DNA of 64,000 nucleotides from Abelmoschus esculentus (GCA_035048815.1 JAUCBN010000021.1:4371501-4435500); one strand, 5' to 3'; shown: positions 33,241 through 45,051, counted from the first letter of the stretch. Notes: generated by a model not told the origin, from the letters alone. Numbers and translations: made by a program.

Positions 33241-34017
33241 AAGTTTGAGCCTGATTATATTCAATTTAGTGTGAAACATAAATATGGATACCGGAAATAG
33301 GGAGAAGATTTATATTCTATTTTTGTGGCTTCACCCAATAATAAAGGAATATAATTCTCTTTGTTGTCTATATTTATGCTCTCATATTAAAATTTTAGGT
33401 TTAAGATTTATGATTAAGGTGTAAGGTTAGTGTTTATAATCTGAGCTTAAAAAATTTATAAAATATTATTTTTAAGGTTTATAATTTATGATTTAAAATT
33501 AAAGTTATAACTTAAAATTTAATTTTTTTAATATTATGAAATAAAAAATAAACGTCTAGGTAAGGGATTTCTGTCTACAGCTATAATTGTCTTTGCATTT
33601 AAATAGAGGTATTAGTTTTCCTTTTTAATTAAATCTTAGGGGATAAATAAGTATTCTTCAGAACAATAGAATAAGTAAAATTTTTATCAAAGATCATGGT
33701 TTGTGTACTTTTCCTTATATTTGAATAAATAAATAAATAAAAATAATAATTTAAATTATTTAAACAGCTAATAAAAAATAAAAATCTATTTATTTTTACA
33801 ATTTTTATTTTTTATATTCTCTAATATGAATTTATTTTATTATCCACGTGTATTTTATAAATTAGAAATCTATTAGGTTTATCTAATATGATCCGTTTCC
33901 TATTAGGTTAACTATTAAACATATATAAATAACAGTGCATGAACGCTGAAGCATACGCTTGAAACCTAAGAACAAAGTAAGAGTTCTCATCTACCTTCAT
34001 TCAAAGCGATAGTGCTG
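33241..34017 (+). promoter_or_regulatory. Upstream region of the second IWS1-like gene
   Basis: AT-rich flank. A TATA-like ATATATAAAT lies at 33921-33930, about 90 bp before the start codon, at a suitable distance for a short 5' leader. Degenerate TTTAAGGTTTA motifs occupy 33390-33540. No similarity to the promoter of copy A is apparent. Confidence 0.5.
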
Positions 34018-35085
34018 ATGAATAAGAAATCATCCATGGCCGAAGGTTCCAATATCATCCAACAGATTGTGAGAGACGAGCAAAACGATTGCCGTAGAAA
34101 TACCACCAAGAGAAAGCTGAGTGATCAAGAGGAGATGTGGGACTGGTTGCTCAACTCTGATGATCAAAACCAAGAAGAAGTTGAAGAAACCAGTTCAAAA
34201 CCTAATATCCTGAGAGATGATGAGATCGAGGCGATGTTCGACAAGAGAAGGAAGAAGACGGATGAGAAAAATCCTCAACACATTGGATTGCTTGTTGAGA
34301 AAGTAATGGCTCTACTAGAGGTTGCGGCCGAAGAAGACATCGAGCTGAACAGGCAAAACAAACCTGCGATTAGAAAGATACAGGCCCTGCCTCTTCTTAC
34401 GGATTTTCTCTCCAAGAAATATCTTCAACTAGAGTTTTTGGACCGTGGGTTTTTGAGTTTGCTCAAGATTTGGCTCGAACCACTACCCGATGGAAGCTTG
34501 CCCAACACCACCGTTCGAGCTTCCCTTTTGAATATCTTAACTCATGCCTTCCCTATTGATATAAGCCGGGAATATCCAAGGGAGCAGTTGAAGAAGAGTG
34601 GCCTTGGTAGAGTCATCATGTTTCTATCCAAATCAGATGAGGAAACCACTGCCAACAGAAAACTTGCAAAGGATTTGATCAAGAACTGGAGTCGAATCAT
34701 ATTCGACAAGGGTACAAGGTTTTCAGACCTAAGAAAATCAGAAGAAAAGGTTGCGATTCCTTTGAAAAAGACATCACCACCAGTGAAGAAGCAGTCAACA
34801 ATGCAACTGGTGGAGGCCGACTTAGATTTGGAGTTACCTCCCAAGCAATCATATTCAACAGCAAGGAGCGGAGTATCTGTGCCTGAAGCAGTACCACGTG
34901 CATATGCGATGATTCCTCGAACAAAATCGAAACCAGAGGGAGAGGTTGAAAGAGCTCGTTTGAGATGCATTGCACAGAGAGACTGCAAGAGTTACCAAAA
35001 GATGGAAAAGAAGATGAAGCGGATGAAAAACTCGAATAAGAAGACTATGCATATTCCCTTTAGTACTTGTAGAGCTCCTTTATGA
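34018..35085 (+). CDS. IWS1: IWS1-like transcription elongation factor, copy B
   Basis: The 355-residue protein is a clear paralog of copy A. Both have a family signature from EIDAMFDK-like (here DDEIEAMFDKRRKK, about 67-80) through VEKVMALLEVAAEEDIELNR and LPLLTDFLS to WLEPLPDGSLPN and LGRVIMFLSKSDEET. The LW domain of TFIIS N-terminal type covers about 120-210. The N-terminus differs from copy A (KRKLSDQEEMWDWLLNSDDQ) and is acidic. The C-terminus is lysine-rich (KKMKRMKNSNKK). The ATG at 34018 is chosen; a non-ATG frame extends two codons upstream. No intron is visible. A poly(A) signal AATAAA follows at 35118. Confidence 0.85.
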   Translation: MNKKSSMAEGSNIIQQIVRDEQNDCRRNTTKRKLSDQEEMWDWLLNSDDQNQEEVEETSSKPNILRDDEIEAMFDKRRKKTDEKNPQHIGLLVEKVMALLEVAAEEDIELNRQNKPAIRKIQALPLLTDFLSKKYLQLEFLDRGFLSLLKIWLEPLPDGSLPNTTVRASLLNILTHAFPIDISREYPREQLKKSGLGRVIMFLSKSDEETTANRKLAKDLIKNWSRIIFDKGTRFSDLRKSEEKVAIPLKKTSPPVKKQSTMQLVEADLDLELPPKQSYSTARSGVSVPEAVPRAYAMIPRTKSKPEGEVERARLRCIAQRDCKSYQKMEKKMKRMKNSNKKTMHIPFSTCRAPL

Positions 35086-35420
35086 TCATATATGTAAACA
35101 AAACTAAATTTAGTAGTAATAAAGATTTCAGAATTATTCTCTGCAAATTTCAACATCTCTGCGAATTTTAGTGCTTCCCCCTCTATGAGTTGATAATTGC
35201 CCTAACATTCTTGTCTCTCTGTACTAACAAATTTAATGCCTATAGAGTTGGTTATCATCAAAATGGCTTCTGATGGTCGCTATTGTTTGATTTTATTATC
35301 ATATATGAAATATTTGTTCATTATTTTTCTCAAATTTCTAGGATTTAAAAGAAATCTGTATGAATTCATATGTAAAACTTGTTATGGAATTGAAAATAAA
35401 GTCTGGGTACTATTGTGAAA
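35086..35420 (+). other. 3' flank of the second IWS1-like gene
   Basis: AATAAA at 35118-35123 and again at 35395-35400 are likely poly(A) signals. A 60-codon frame at 35236-35418 is AT-rich and not protein-like. Confidence 0.5.
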
Positions 35421-35439
35421 GGAAGAAGTCCTGAGTTCT

Positions 35440-35900
35440 TGATCATTTAGGTTCGAAAATTTTTGAGAGTTTTCTAGTTATATTTATTTATGTTTTAATT
35501 TAAATTAACTTGGTTCGATAAGTTCATGAGTTGTTCTTTAATTTTTATAATACGTTAATTTAGTGGATTTGTATATTTTTACTATATAGTTCAGATTTTG
35601 AAATTATTTCACACACTATTTGATCATTTTTGTTTATTTTAAGTAAATAAGTTTAACATGTAACGAGTCGAGTTGTGGAAAACAAAGTAAATTTTGTTTA
35701 TTATTTGTTAAAAAATAAGGTAAAAGTTCTAGCAAGATTAACGATAAATGAGTCAAGTCGAGCAATAAATTTTTTTAATGAGTGTGATTCAGTCAAAATT
35801 TTATAGTGCTTGTTAAGTATCGAGTTGAATCGACCATAGGTAAACCAACTTTTAGCTTGAGTCGAACACAACTCTATTTATGATATACTAGCTCAATAAG
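35440..35900. mobile_element. Degenerate hAT-like MITE
   Basis: It contains ACGAGTCGAGTTG, TGAGTCAAGTCGAGCAATAA and TTGAGTCGAACAC phrases, closely similar to the internal part of the MITEs at 48.8-50.0 kb. Intact inverted ends are not found. Confidence 0.45.
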
Positions 35901-36410
35901 TTTCCCATTATCAACACTTATTTATGTCCATCATCGGACGCTCCCAAAGATAATTGTATTACTAATCCCAAGCTTCCTCGAGAGCATAATGATGTCGGTC
36001 TTAACCTCCCAAGTGACTCCAGTAATGTGGATTCTATGAATGAGAGAGACACCTCTTATGGACCATTGATGATGGTGGCAAGACGATCTAGAAAGAATTC
36101 AAGACCCCAACCTGAATTGTCGATTGTACATCAAGACTTTGGGTTGAAATGGTCCTGATCAACCACGTTTTTGACTCCTCAAAAGATGGCTTTGATGTCC
36201 CAACAAACACAGACCTGCCTTGATCAACTGCATTAGCCCTTTCCACTGCAGTGAGTGCTTACCATGTAAAAACCATGTTGGAAAGTAGTGATAAATGACT
36301 ATGTTTGAGGCATATTTTGGGACTGTAAAGATGAAGATTTGAATAAAAAGTTTATTGATTCCTATTATACTCCGCGAGATCTTTACAACGGTAGCTCATA
36401 TGCTCAAAAC

Positions 36411-37540
36411 TGTTGAGTGATGAATGAGAAATTGATGCTCAAAGTATGAAGGTTAAGAATAAAATAAGGAAGAATCTCTTATCCCACATTGATGGGAAAA
36501 TAAAGTGGGAGGTGTTTATATACAGCTACCCACGTAAAATTCATTAAATGACCTAAGATAATTTTGTGTCTCGTGCACCCGTTGTGAGTAATTTTTCTTA
36601 ATTTATTTCTTTAATATCTAAAAAGAGTTTGTATTCTGCTAAAAATACGAAGTAAAGGAGAAGTTGAACTTCCCTTGAACTCCGGATATTAATTGGATAA
36701 TGGTGACTATCAGTTTTAAAATTCGAATTTAATTCAATTTTAAATACCAGATAATGCGCATTATCCCTTAAAATTCGAATTTTGATTCGTTTCAAACTTC
36801 CCACCGTGTCTCGTGCGCAAGGGTGCGAATCCAATCCCATTTAGGTTGGGGCATACTTTGCTTGACATGGGCGATGCGAATGCTTGGGCCTTTCGTGGGC
36901 TTGTGGATATTTACCCGTTATGAGTGATTTCCCTTAATTTATTTTTTTAATATCCCAAAAGAGTTTGTATTCTGCTGAAATACGAATTAAAAGAGAAGTT
37001 GAACTTCCTTCGAACTCCGGATATTAATTGGTAATGGAAAGATAATGGTAACTATCAGTTTTAAAATTCAAATTTAATTCAATTTTAAATACCAGATAAT
37101 GCGCATTATCCCTTAAAATTCGAATTTTGATTCGTTTCAAACTTTTCATTGTTGCCCTATTTTTTCCCTATATATATGAATTGATTTCTCAGTCTTCAAA
37201 CACATCAAAAACGTCTTCCTCTTTCGTTTTTCTTCTGGTGATTGGCAAAGGTAGATAAGGCTCGGGATCTCTGCAATCCTGCTATTGTTAAAGGTCCTCT
37301 TATTGTTTTATCTTGGGAGACAGACTACCATCAAAACTCTAGCACCTCAGGAGTGACAAAAAATCTATCTTAAGAAAACTGTACTCGTGCAACCTCAACA
37401 TGATTCCTACTTATCATTTTCAAAATCGATTTTATCAAAATTACTTCAGATTAATTTATTTTTTTTGTTCGTGAAATAATAATATTTTATATGAATTTAT
37501 TATTATTTATTTTCTTGGATTAACAAAATTTATTCTAACA
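36411..37540 (+). mobile_element. Probable copia solo LTR inside the LINE
   Basis: It starts TGTTGAGTGATGAATGAG and ends TTTATTCTAACA, and contains CCCACATTGATGGGAAA and GGAGGTGTTTATATACAG phrases seen in copia LTRs. LINE ORF1 sequence occurs on both sides. The flanking 5-mers (AAAAC and AACCA) do not match, so the edges are provisional. It carries an internal duplication (next entry). Confidence 0.5.
36588..37146 (+). repeat. Tandem duplication within the LTR
   Basis: Two copies, 36588-36802 and 36921-37146, agree at about 90 percent by eye. Shared phrases include GAGTTTGTATTCTGCT, AACTCCGGATATTAATTGG and CCAGATAATGCGCATTATCC. The offset is about 335 bp. Confidence 0.8.
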
Positions 37541-37975
37541 AACCATTGGTCGTGATAAGGGCAAGGTTCCTATGAGTGCAAAGGGTAACATCGATAAACT
37601 CTCAATTATAGTTTGTAAGCCCCTTGCCATCTCAAATGTGTCTTCTTCCTCCCATAGCATGAATGCACCATTGCTTCTAATGTCGTCTGACTAGTGGCAG
37701 TTTTCATGTTCCGTTGGCTCACTCTACTGACCCGATAGATCGATAGAGGCATTCAATTATAACCATTAACTCTAACCCGAGCAATCCACAATTGCATGAT
37801 GATACTCGAATGAGGACCTATCTGATGGTGTAGGTTGTGTAAATTCACTACATGAGGGAAGAAAGGTTGGCAATACCTTTTAATGCAGTTCTAAACCGAA
37901 ACAATGATAATGTTGGTGGTGTAAAGCATGATCCACTATGCTCGAATAAATGTTGGCATGGATCTTCCTCTCTTA

Positions 37976-38158
37976 TGTTTTATTATGATTCTGAATTTTT
38001 TTTGTTGGAATGTGAAAGGTTATGGACATCAAAAGTTCTTTACGATAACTAAACAATTCTTGTGTGACCACCGTCTCGACTTAGTTGCTTTCGTTGAGCC
38101 TCGTACTAATGGTGTCAAGGCCAAGTCTATTATTGCATCTTTAATAACGGTACAATGA
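37976..38158 (+). pseudogene. LINE ORF2 endonuclease start
   Basis: The frame contains FFCWNVKGYGHQKFFTITKQ, then DLVAFVEPRTNGVKA, the N-terminal signature of plant L1 apurinic-type endonuclease, with the conserved CWN and the EPR. It is cut off after about 60 residues. Confidence 0.8.
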
Positions 38159-38860
38159 TGAAAATAACAGATCATTATCGCCGTTATCGACCATTATCTG
38201 TTAAATAACAACCACTATCGACCGTTATCAATGTGAATTTAAGCCTCACTATTATTTTTATTAATAACGGTTTCGGACAGTGATATTACCATTAAATAAT
38301 GACCATTATAGCAATAACTAACCGTTTTTTAAATCCATGCACCAGAGTTGCACATTCACGTACCCTTCAAAAAACTATGATCTCCCAGCTTGTTTTTTGT
38401 AGACTAGTATTGTTCTAGCACCCAGTGTGACTATGTTCTCTTTCCTCCATTGCTTAGCAGTTGTGGGAAAAACAAAATGACCTGGTGTTTGATTAGATAA
38501 TCTGTACGACCTTAGTCGATGATCTTAGTTGAAGACTCGATGATATTAGTGAAAGTCTAATTCAAAATTTAATGATCGTTAAACAAAAATGCTTAAAACT
38601 ATGAAGCTTGTAGGAGTTTTACTATGACAAGACAAAAGGAAAACAAAAAATAAGATAAAGAGAAATGTAACTCTTAATCAAGAATGAAAAAATGATGGAA
38701 TGAATGCAAACGCTGAAGGAAGACTTGTATTTAAGGTTAGTCTCTCTTGATCTAACGATTTAAGATGGATTGATCGAAGTGTTAAGGATCAATTCATGAT
38801 TCTTGCCCCCTTTTAAGGTTAGAGCAATCGGAGAATGGATCTGAAAAAGGTTAGAGCAAT
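38159..38860. other. Unassigned sequence between LINE and gypsy remains
   Basis: 38140-38340 has several degenerate ATTATCGACC and TAACGG motifs. The rest shows nothing I can name. Confidence 0.4.
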
Positions 38861-38869
38861 CCAAGAATG

Positions 38870-39500
38870 GTCAATGCCCACAAACATTAAGGAAATAAAC
38901 AGATTTTAAGGAACTGTATGGTACTATCTGAGGTTCATTAAGGGTTTCACAACTCTGATAGCTCCGATTATAGACTTATTGACCAAAAATGAAACTTTCA
39001 AGTGGACTAAAACAGCTCAATTCACCTTTGAGAAATTGAAGAAACTCTGAAGTGATTCTTCAGTGTTAAATTACCATATTTTGAAAAGTTTTTTTTAGGG
39101 TGGAAATAGATGTTTTCAGTGTAGGCATTGGGGCATTATCAACTCATGAAAATTAACCATTAGCATACTTTAGTCAAAAATTAAGTCCACTGATGCAAGG
39201 AGCGTCTACTTTTCATCGCAAGATGTTCGCTATCACACAAGCTATCGAAAAATGGAGACAATATTTGTTGGGGCCCAGATTTGTTATTCTCACGAACCAA
39301 AAATTGTTGCAAGAACTCATACAATAAACTATTCAAACACCGGAGCAATAATGATTTTTTCCGAAACTAAGTGGTTATGATTTTGAAATACGCTATCGAC
39401 TAGGCAAGACAAATGCGGTAGCAAACGCATTGCCAAGGAAACCAAATATAACCCTCATGGACTTGACTCAAACTACCTTTGAAATCATAAAGGATATTCG
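38870..39500 (+). pseudogene. Gypsy reverse transcriptase end and RNase H
   Basis: In mixed frames: TLIAPIIDLLTKNETFKWT and FTFEKLKK mark the reverse transcriptase-RNase H boundary. Then VEIDVFSVGIGALST, HRKMFAITQAIEKWRQYLLG and LTNQKLLQELIQ form the RNase H-like domain, and GYDFEIRYRLGKTNAVANAL its end. These are chromovirus-like gypsy motifs. Many stops and frameshifts. Confidence 0.8.
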
Positions 39501-39589
39501 AGCAACTTGTAAAGAGGACATAGAAATGTACAATATGAAGGCAGAGTTAGCTCAAGGAACCAGTGAATGTGCGGGGTATAGATGAAAGG

Positions 39590-40957
39590 GTGCTAGTTAT
39601 TGTTTCAAGAAAAGGTCATGGTACCAAAGAAGAGTGCTCTACGTTTGCGAATACTTCAAGAATTCCATAATTCAACAATTGGAGGTCATGCAGGAATTCT
39701 TCGTACTTTCATCACTTTGCCAACAATTTCTATTGAAAGAATATGAGGAAGGATATCCAAAAATTCGTTAACAAATATCAGGTATGTCAACGGATGAAGA
39801 GTGATAGTTTGGCACCAGTAGGATTACTCCAACCTTTGGCCATTTCAAATCAAGTGTTTGAGGATATCGTTCTAGTTTTTATTACGGGATTACTAAACTC
39901 TAATGGGAAGGAAGTCATATTGGCGGTGGTGGATCGTTTAACTAAATACGGATATTTCTTTATATTACCAAGATACTTTAATTCTTAATACGTGGAGAAA
40001 GTAATGGTTCAATGGGTTGTCAAATTACATGGCATACCGCGTTCGATGGTTTGTGATCGAGATAGAATTTTTGTGAGTACATTATGGATTGAATGGCTAA
40101 GCTGTAAGGTATCGAGTTATACATGAGCTCACGTATCATCCTCAAATCGATGGACAAACCGAGGCTTTAAGTCGTTGCTTAAAAATGTATTTGCGTTGGT
40201 TGGCAGGAGATGTACCTCAACGATGTGAGAAGTATCTTGCTTGAGGGAAGTATTGATATAATACCGTGTATCATACCGTGTATCAAGCATCAGCGAGAAT
40301 GACACTCTTCAAGGCTTTGTACGGTAGGGATCCCCTAATGATTATAGATTACATAGAAGGGAACTCTAAGAATGATCATGTGACAAGGGAATTATAGAAC
40401 CGGGATATGCTGGTACGAGTATTAAAATAAAACTTGGAGCTTACAAATTGAGAATCAAGTCGATAAACACATGCAAGAGGTTGAACTTAAGGAAGGGACC
40501 TAGGCATTTGTTTGTTTGTAACCTTATCGATAATTGTCAATGCGATTACGACGACATTAAAAACTAAGACCTCATTTCTTTAGCTCATACCATATTTTGG
40601 AACGAGTTAAAGCAGTGGCATGACCTACCTGAATCCACTCAAATACACTCTTTCTTTCACGTGTCATAGCTCAAACCATGCAAGGGATAACCATTGCACC
40701 AGATCACACCACTTCCACCGCTATTGAACAATAATGAAATATGGAAAACAACTCAGGAAATGAACCTTAAGGATAAGGCTCTTAAATTTGGGGAAGGTAA
40801 TGTTATACGAGTATTGTAGTTAAGGCGACTTCCGAGAACTAGCATAGCAAGATAACCGAAAAAGAAGAGTTAGCAACGAATTTACAGAAAACACGTAGAA
40901 GATCCAGGGATAGGAAATTACTCAAAGCTTTAACAATTTTTTCCTTTTATTGAGGAT
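39590..40957 (+). pseudogene. Gypsy integrase and 3' region
   Basis: The open frame 39743-39988 has FVNKYQVCQRMKSD (second half of the H2C2 zinc finger, its HNSTIGGHAG half lying just before in another frame) and ILAVVDRLTKYGYF, the integrase core entry. GIPRSMVCDRDRIFVS follows near 40035-40080. Beyond 40300 only scraps such as FFHVS remain. The element is split at 40957 by a copia insertion and continues at 45259. Confidence 0.75.
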
Positions 40958-41161
40958 TGTTAGTTGATATATTTAGGACTGCTATTTTTAGCTTTTTGTT
41001 ATTAGTTTGTTACTTAAACTTAGGAAGATATTCTTAAGTGGGTTGAACATGTTGTTAGTGGGTTCTTTTTTAATTTATATAAATTCTAGATGGCTGATGA
41101 ATAAAATGTGTATTCAGTTCTTCTTTCTCCATTAAGTTTTTTTCTCGTTATAAAGCTAACA
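40958..41161 (+). repeat. 5' LTR of the copia element at 41-45 kb
   Basis: 204 bp, TG...CA, about 90 percent like the 3' LTR by eye. Contains TTATATAAATTCTAG at about 41076, a TATA-like box. Confidence 0.85.
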
Positions 41162-41219
41162 ATTGACATCAAAGTCATTTTCTTAAAGGATCTGTGAAAG
41201 AGTGTGAGGTTATCGTGCC

Positions 41220-42100
41220 ATGGATGTTAAAGTAAGTTCTAGTTTATATTCAATTTGTCCACCGATGTTTGATAGAGATAATTACCAGGTTTTAGGCAGT
41301 TCGTATGGAGATGTATATGGAAGCTTTGAATATTTGGGAAGCAATGAAAGAAGATTATGAAATTCCTACTCTCCTAAACAATCGTATCATGGCACAAATC
41401 AAGTTTTAAAGGAGAAGAAGACAAATAAATCCAAAACAAAGGCGTATTTGTTTGTTGCAGTCTCATTTAACATCTATACTCAGGTAATGGCTCTAAAGTC
41501 GACATATGAGATATGGAACTATCTCAAGTTAGAGTATGAGGTAGATGAAAGAAGCAAATGAATGTGTGTGTTAAACGTGATTCGAGAATTCGAGTTGTAG
41601 AATATAAATGAAACATAATCAATTAACTAGTATTCTAAAAAATTATTGGACATTGAGAATCGAATTAGATTACTTGGTTGTACCTTCAAAGACTCAAGAA
41701 TTGTTAAAAAAATCTTGTAATAGTACCTAAAAAATTTGAGGCATCTATTTCATCCTTAGAAAATACCAAGGATCTAACTCAAATCACTCTATCAGAGATA
41801 CTCAACGCTTTGCATGCACAAGAGCAGAGAAGAGCCATGAGACAAGAAGGTGTTTTTGAAGGAGCCTTACTAGTTAAGCACCATGAAAATGTAAGGTACA
41901 ACAAGTTTTTCAAAAAAAATCAAACTTCTACTACAGAAATTTCAGCCCACAACAAAGTAGGTGTCAAGAAGGGATCCTACTCTCCATGTCAATATTGCAA
42001 TAAAAAGGTCACCCTCCTTACAAATGTTAGAGAAAACAAGATGTCAAGTACACTAAATGCAACCAAATGGGGCATTAAATTGTAATTTACAAGAACAAAA
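41220..42100 (+). pseudogene. Copia gag (41-45 kb element)
   Basis: The reading opens MDVKVSSSLYSICPPMFDRD, with DNYQV in the next part, then AMKEDYEIP-like and KEKKTNKSKTKAYLFVAVS, then STYEIWNYLKLEYEVDER, a typical copia gag. A zinc-knuckle remnant lies at about 41975-42060 (CQYCNKK). Several frame changes break it. Confidence 0.75.
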
Positions 42101-42109
42101 TCAGCAACA

Positions 42110-42540
42110 AAGAGAAAAGGCTAAGATTGTTGATCTGAAGGATGAAGATCAATTGTTTATGGCTACATGCTTCATGGGCAGTGAATCAAATCAAAGCTGA
42201 TTAATTTACAGTGACTGCACCAGCCATATGACTCATGATAAGGAGTTATTCAGAGATTTAAAGCTAACTAATATCACCAAAGTCAAAATTGGCAAAGAAA
42301 ATTATATCTATGTCAAAAGAAAAGGGACTGTTGCATTTGTAAGTTGCATAGGTACAAAACTTATTCAAGATGTTCTTTTTGTTTTTGATATTAACCAAAA
42401 TTTATTGAGTGTGGGTTAACTTATTAGAAAAGGCTTTAAAGTTATCTTTGAAGATGAATTTTGCTTGATTAAGGATGCAACTAATCAAGATATCTTTAAA
42501 GTAAAAACGAAAGGAAAGAGTTTTTCACTCAATCCTTAGA
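42110..42540 (+). pseudogene. Copia protease with altered active site
   Basis: LFMATCFMGSESN leads to YSDCTSHMTHDKELFRDL. In the family this position reads D-S-G-C-T, so both the catalytic aspartate and the glycine are changed (D to Y, G to D; the G change fits GGC to GAC). The 42228-42419 frame continues through DVLFVFDINQNLLSVG, the end of the domain. The active site is lost. Confidence 0.8.
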
Positions 42541-43400
42541 GGAGGAGCAATCTATTTTTTCCTCAAAGAAGATGTCACACAGATTTGACATAAGAGAGTC
42601 GGACACTATCACCATCAAAGGTTATTACAAATAAGAAAAAAGAAGTTGGCACTTGATGTTCTTAAACTTAGTGATGTAATCTCAAGCTGCAAAGCATGTC
42701 AGTTTGGTAAGCAAAATAGGAAGCCTTTTTCAAAGTCAACCTGAAGAGCCACTCACAAATTATAGCTCATTCACACGGATGTTGTAGACTCTCAAAAAAC
42801 ACCTTCTTTAAGAGGTGATCATTATTATATTGTCATTATTGATGATTTCACTAGAATGTGTTGAATTTTTTTTTGAAGTTTAAAACAAAAGTAGCTCAAG
42901 TTTTTTGGAAATTCAATGCAAGAGTTAAGAATGAAAGTGGCTGCAAAATTCAGTGTGTGAGGTCTGACAATAGGAAGGAGTACACTTCGATAAAATTTGA
43001 TAAATTTTGTGAAGATTCAAGTATAGAGCATCAACTTACAATCCCTTATACACCACAAAAAAATAGTGTTAGTGAAATGAGAAATAGATACATCCTGGAG
43101 ATGTCAAGATGCATACTGCATGAAAAAAAATTGCCAAAGTAGTTTTGGACAGAGGTAACAAATACGGTTGTGTTTTTTCAAAACAGGCTTCCAACAAAGG
43201 CGGTGAAAGAACAAACACCATTTGAGGCATAGTATGATTTTAAACCATCTCTAAAATTTCTTAAAGTATTTGGTTGTTTGTGTTTCACTTATGTTTCACA
43301 GAGCAAACGTGACAAGCTTGATAAAAAAGCCTTACCAGGTATCTTTATAGGTTATAGTACTATCAACAAGGCCTATAAAATTTCAACCGTAAACTGAAAA
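42541..43400 (+). pseudogene. Copia integrase (41-45 kb element)
   Basis: Zinc-binding remnant VISSCKACQFGKQNRKPF at about 42680-42735, core start HTDVVDSQKTPSLRG and YIVIIDDFTRM, then RSDNRKEYTSIKFDKFCED in the open frame 42858-43142, which ends with PYTPQKNSVSEMRNRYILEM. Consensus here would be R-S-D-N-G and Q-N-G-V-S-E, so two glycines are changed. It is broken by several stops. Confidence 0.8.
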
Positions 43401-44560
43401 TATTATTGTTAGTGGAGATGTTTACTTTATGGAGGATGAAAAGTGAAACTGGGATAATGCAAAGAAGAAAGATCAAGACTATAACAAAGTTGAAACTTAA
43501 GTTTTTTAGTTCAAGCATCAAAGAAAAAGATGATTGGACAAATAAAACAGTGAATGATACTCTTGTAAGAGGAATAAAGTTGCTTTCATATGTTTATGAA
43601 AGATGCAATGTTGTTGTGTGTGAATCTAACGACTATGTAGAAGCAAAAAAGGATCAAAAGTGGATAGATGCAATGAATAATTGTCAATGATAGAGAAAAA
43701 CAAAAGTTGAATCCTTGTAGGCAAACTACAACACAGAAAGGTAATTGGAGTTAAGTGGGTGTTTAGAACTAAACTCAATGTTGATGGTTTAATCATCAAA
43801 CACAAAGCCAGACTTGTGATTAAAGGGCATGCCTTTGATGTTGATTAGCATAAGAACGCTGGAAAGTATTTCAATTGGATGCCAAATCAATCTTTTTAAA
43901 TGGTGTTTTACAGGAAAAAATTTATGTTGATAAGACCTTGAGATTTGTGAAAAAAGGTAAAGGAGATAAAATTATCTTCTCAAGAGCTTGGTATAATAAA
44001 ATTGATGAGCATTTATTGAATTTGAGATTTATGAAAATTCTATAAAAACAACCTTGTACTTCAAGTACAATAACATTGACATTATTATTGTTTTTACTGT
44101 ATGTTGATGACCTACAAATCACAGGGAATAATACAGATCATATTCAAAATTTCAAACAACAAATGATAAAGGTGTTTGAAATGACAGATCTTGATCTCAT
44201 GTCCTACTTTCTTGGCATGAAAATCAAACATAGAGATGGTGAAGTTTTTATCTGCAAAAAAAAAATATACAAAAGAAATACTGAAGAAGTTTCAGATTGA
44301 GGAGTGCAAGGCAACAAACACTCCAATGAATCAAAAAAAAAATTGTGCAAAGAATATAGTGCTAACAAAGTTGATGAAGTGTATTTTAAGAGTTTGATTG
44401 GTTGTTTAATGTATCTCAAAGCAACAAGACCTGATATTTTAAATGTTATAAATATTTTATCTCGATTTATGTATTGTGCAAGTGAGTTACATCTCAAGGT
44501 TGCCCAAAAGGTGAGTTGATATGTCAAAGGCACCGATAGTTTTGGTGTTAAATTTACAAG
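43401..44560 (+). pseudogene. Copia reverse transcriptase (41-45 kb element)
   Basis: VIGVKWVFRTKLNVDG and HKARLVIKGHAFDVD near 43740-43850, then the YVDD box at 44100-44111 (YVDDLQITGNNTDH) and MSYFLGMKIKHRDGEVFICK. The stretch 43860-44080 between them is out of frame and partly deleted. Followed by LIGCLMYLKATRPDILNVIN. Confidence 0.8.
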
Positions 44561-45051
44561 GAGCAAGGAATTCAAACTGGTTAATTTTTCTGACAGTGAC
44601 TGAAAGGTTCCATTGATGATATGAAGAGCACTTCAGGCTATTGTTTTATTCTTGGTTCTGGTGCTTTCTCTTTAAGCTCAAAGAAGCAAGAAACTATAGT
44701 CGAACCCACTTTTGAAGCTGAGTTTATTGCTACAACAGTTACGGTTAATCAAGCTTTATGGTTGAGGAAAATTTTTACTTGATCTTGATCCGTAATAGAA
44801 GGAAAGCACAAAAATTTTTGTTGACAACCAAGCTACTATTGTTATCTCTCATAATCCCATGTTTCATAAGAAGACTAAGCATTTCAACATTAAACTTTTC
44901 TTTTTGAGAGAAGTGTAGAAAAAAGTGATGTTATACTGATTCATTGTAAAACAGAGAAATAACTTGTAGTATCTTCATCAAACTGCTTCCAATAAGTAAA
45001 TTTAAAGTTTTAAGAGCAATACTTGGTGTTTACAATTCCTAAAACAAGGAG
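44561..45051 (+). pseudogene. Copia RNase H and polypurine region
   Basis: KSTSGYCFILGSGAFSLSSK and then FEAEFIATTVTVNQALWLRK, followed by KTKHFNIKLFFLREV, are the conserved end of a copia RNase H. The reading frame is shifted twice. AAAACAAGGAG before 45052 is a weak polypurine tract. Confidence 0.75.

Larger units (their letters stand above)
35930..38158 (+). mobile_element. LINE (L1-type) fragment, split by a copia solo LTR
   Basis: Three pieces in order: an ORF1 segment at about 35930-36180 (YGPLMMVARRSRKN, the region after the CCHC motif), an ORF1 end at about 37545-37860 (GRDKGKVPMSAKG and VCKPLAISNVSSSS), and the start of the ORF2 endonuclease at 37976-38158. The L1 reverse transcriptase is absent. 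The right end stops at a degenerate run. Inactive. Confidence 0.65.

Noticed and set aside
34542..35052. Minus-strand frames antisense to the second IWS1-like gene
   Set aside because: They are mirror frames of a real coding sequence and lack any motif of their own.
42858..43142. The copia integrase frame as an intact gene
   Set aside because: It is one unbroken piece of a polyprotein with stops on both sides and changed glycines.
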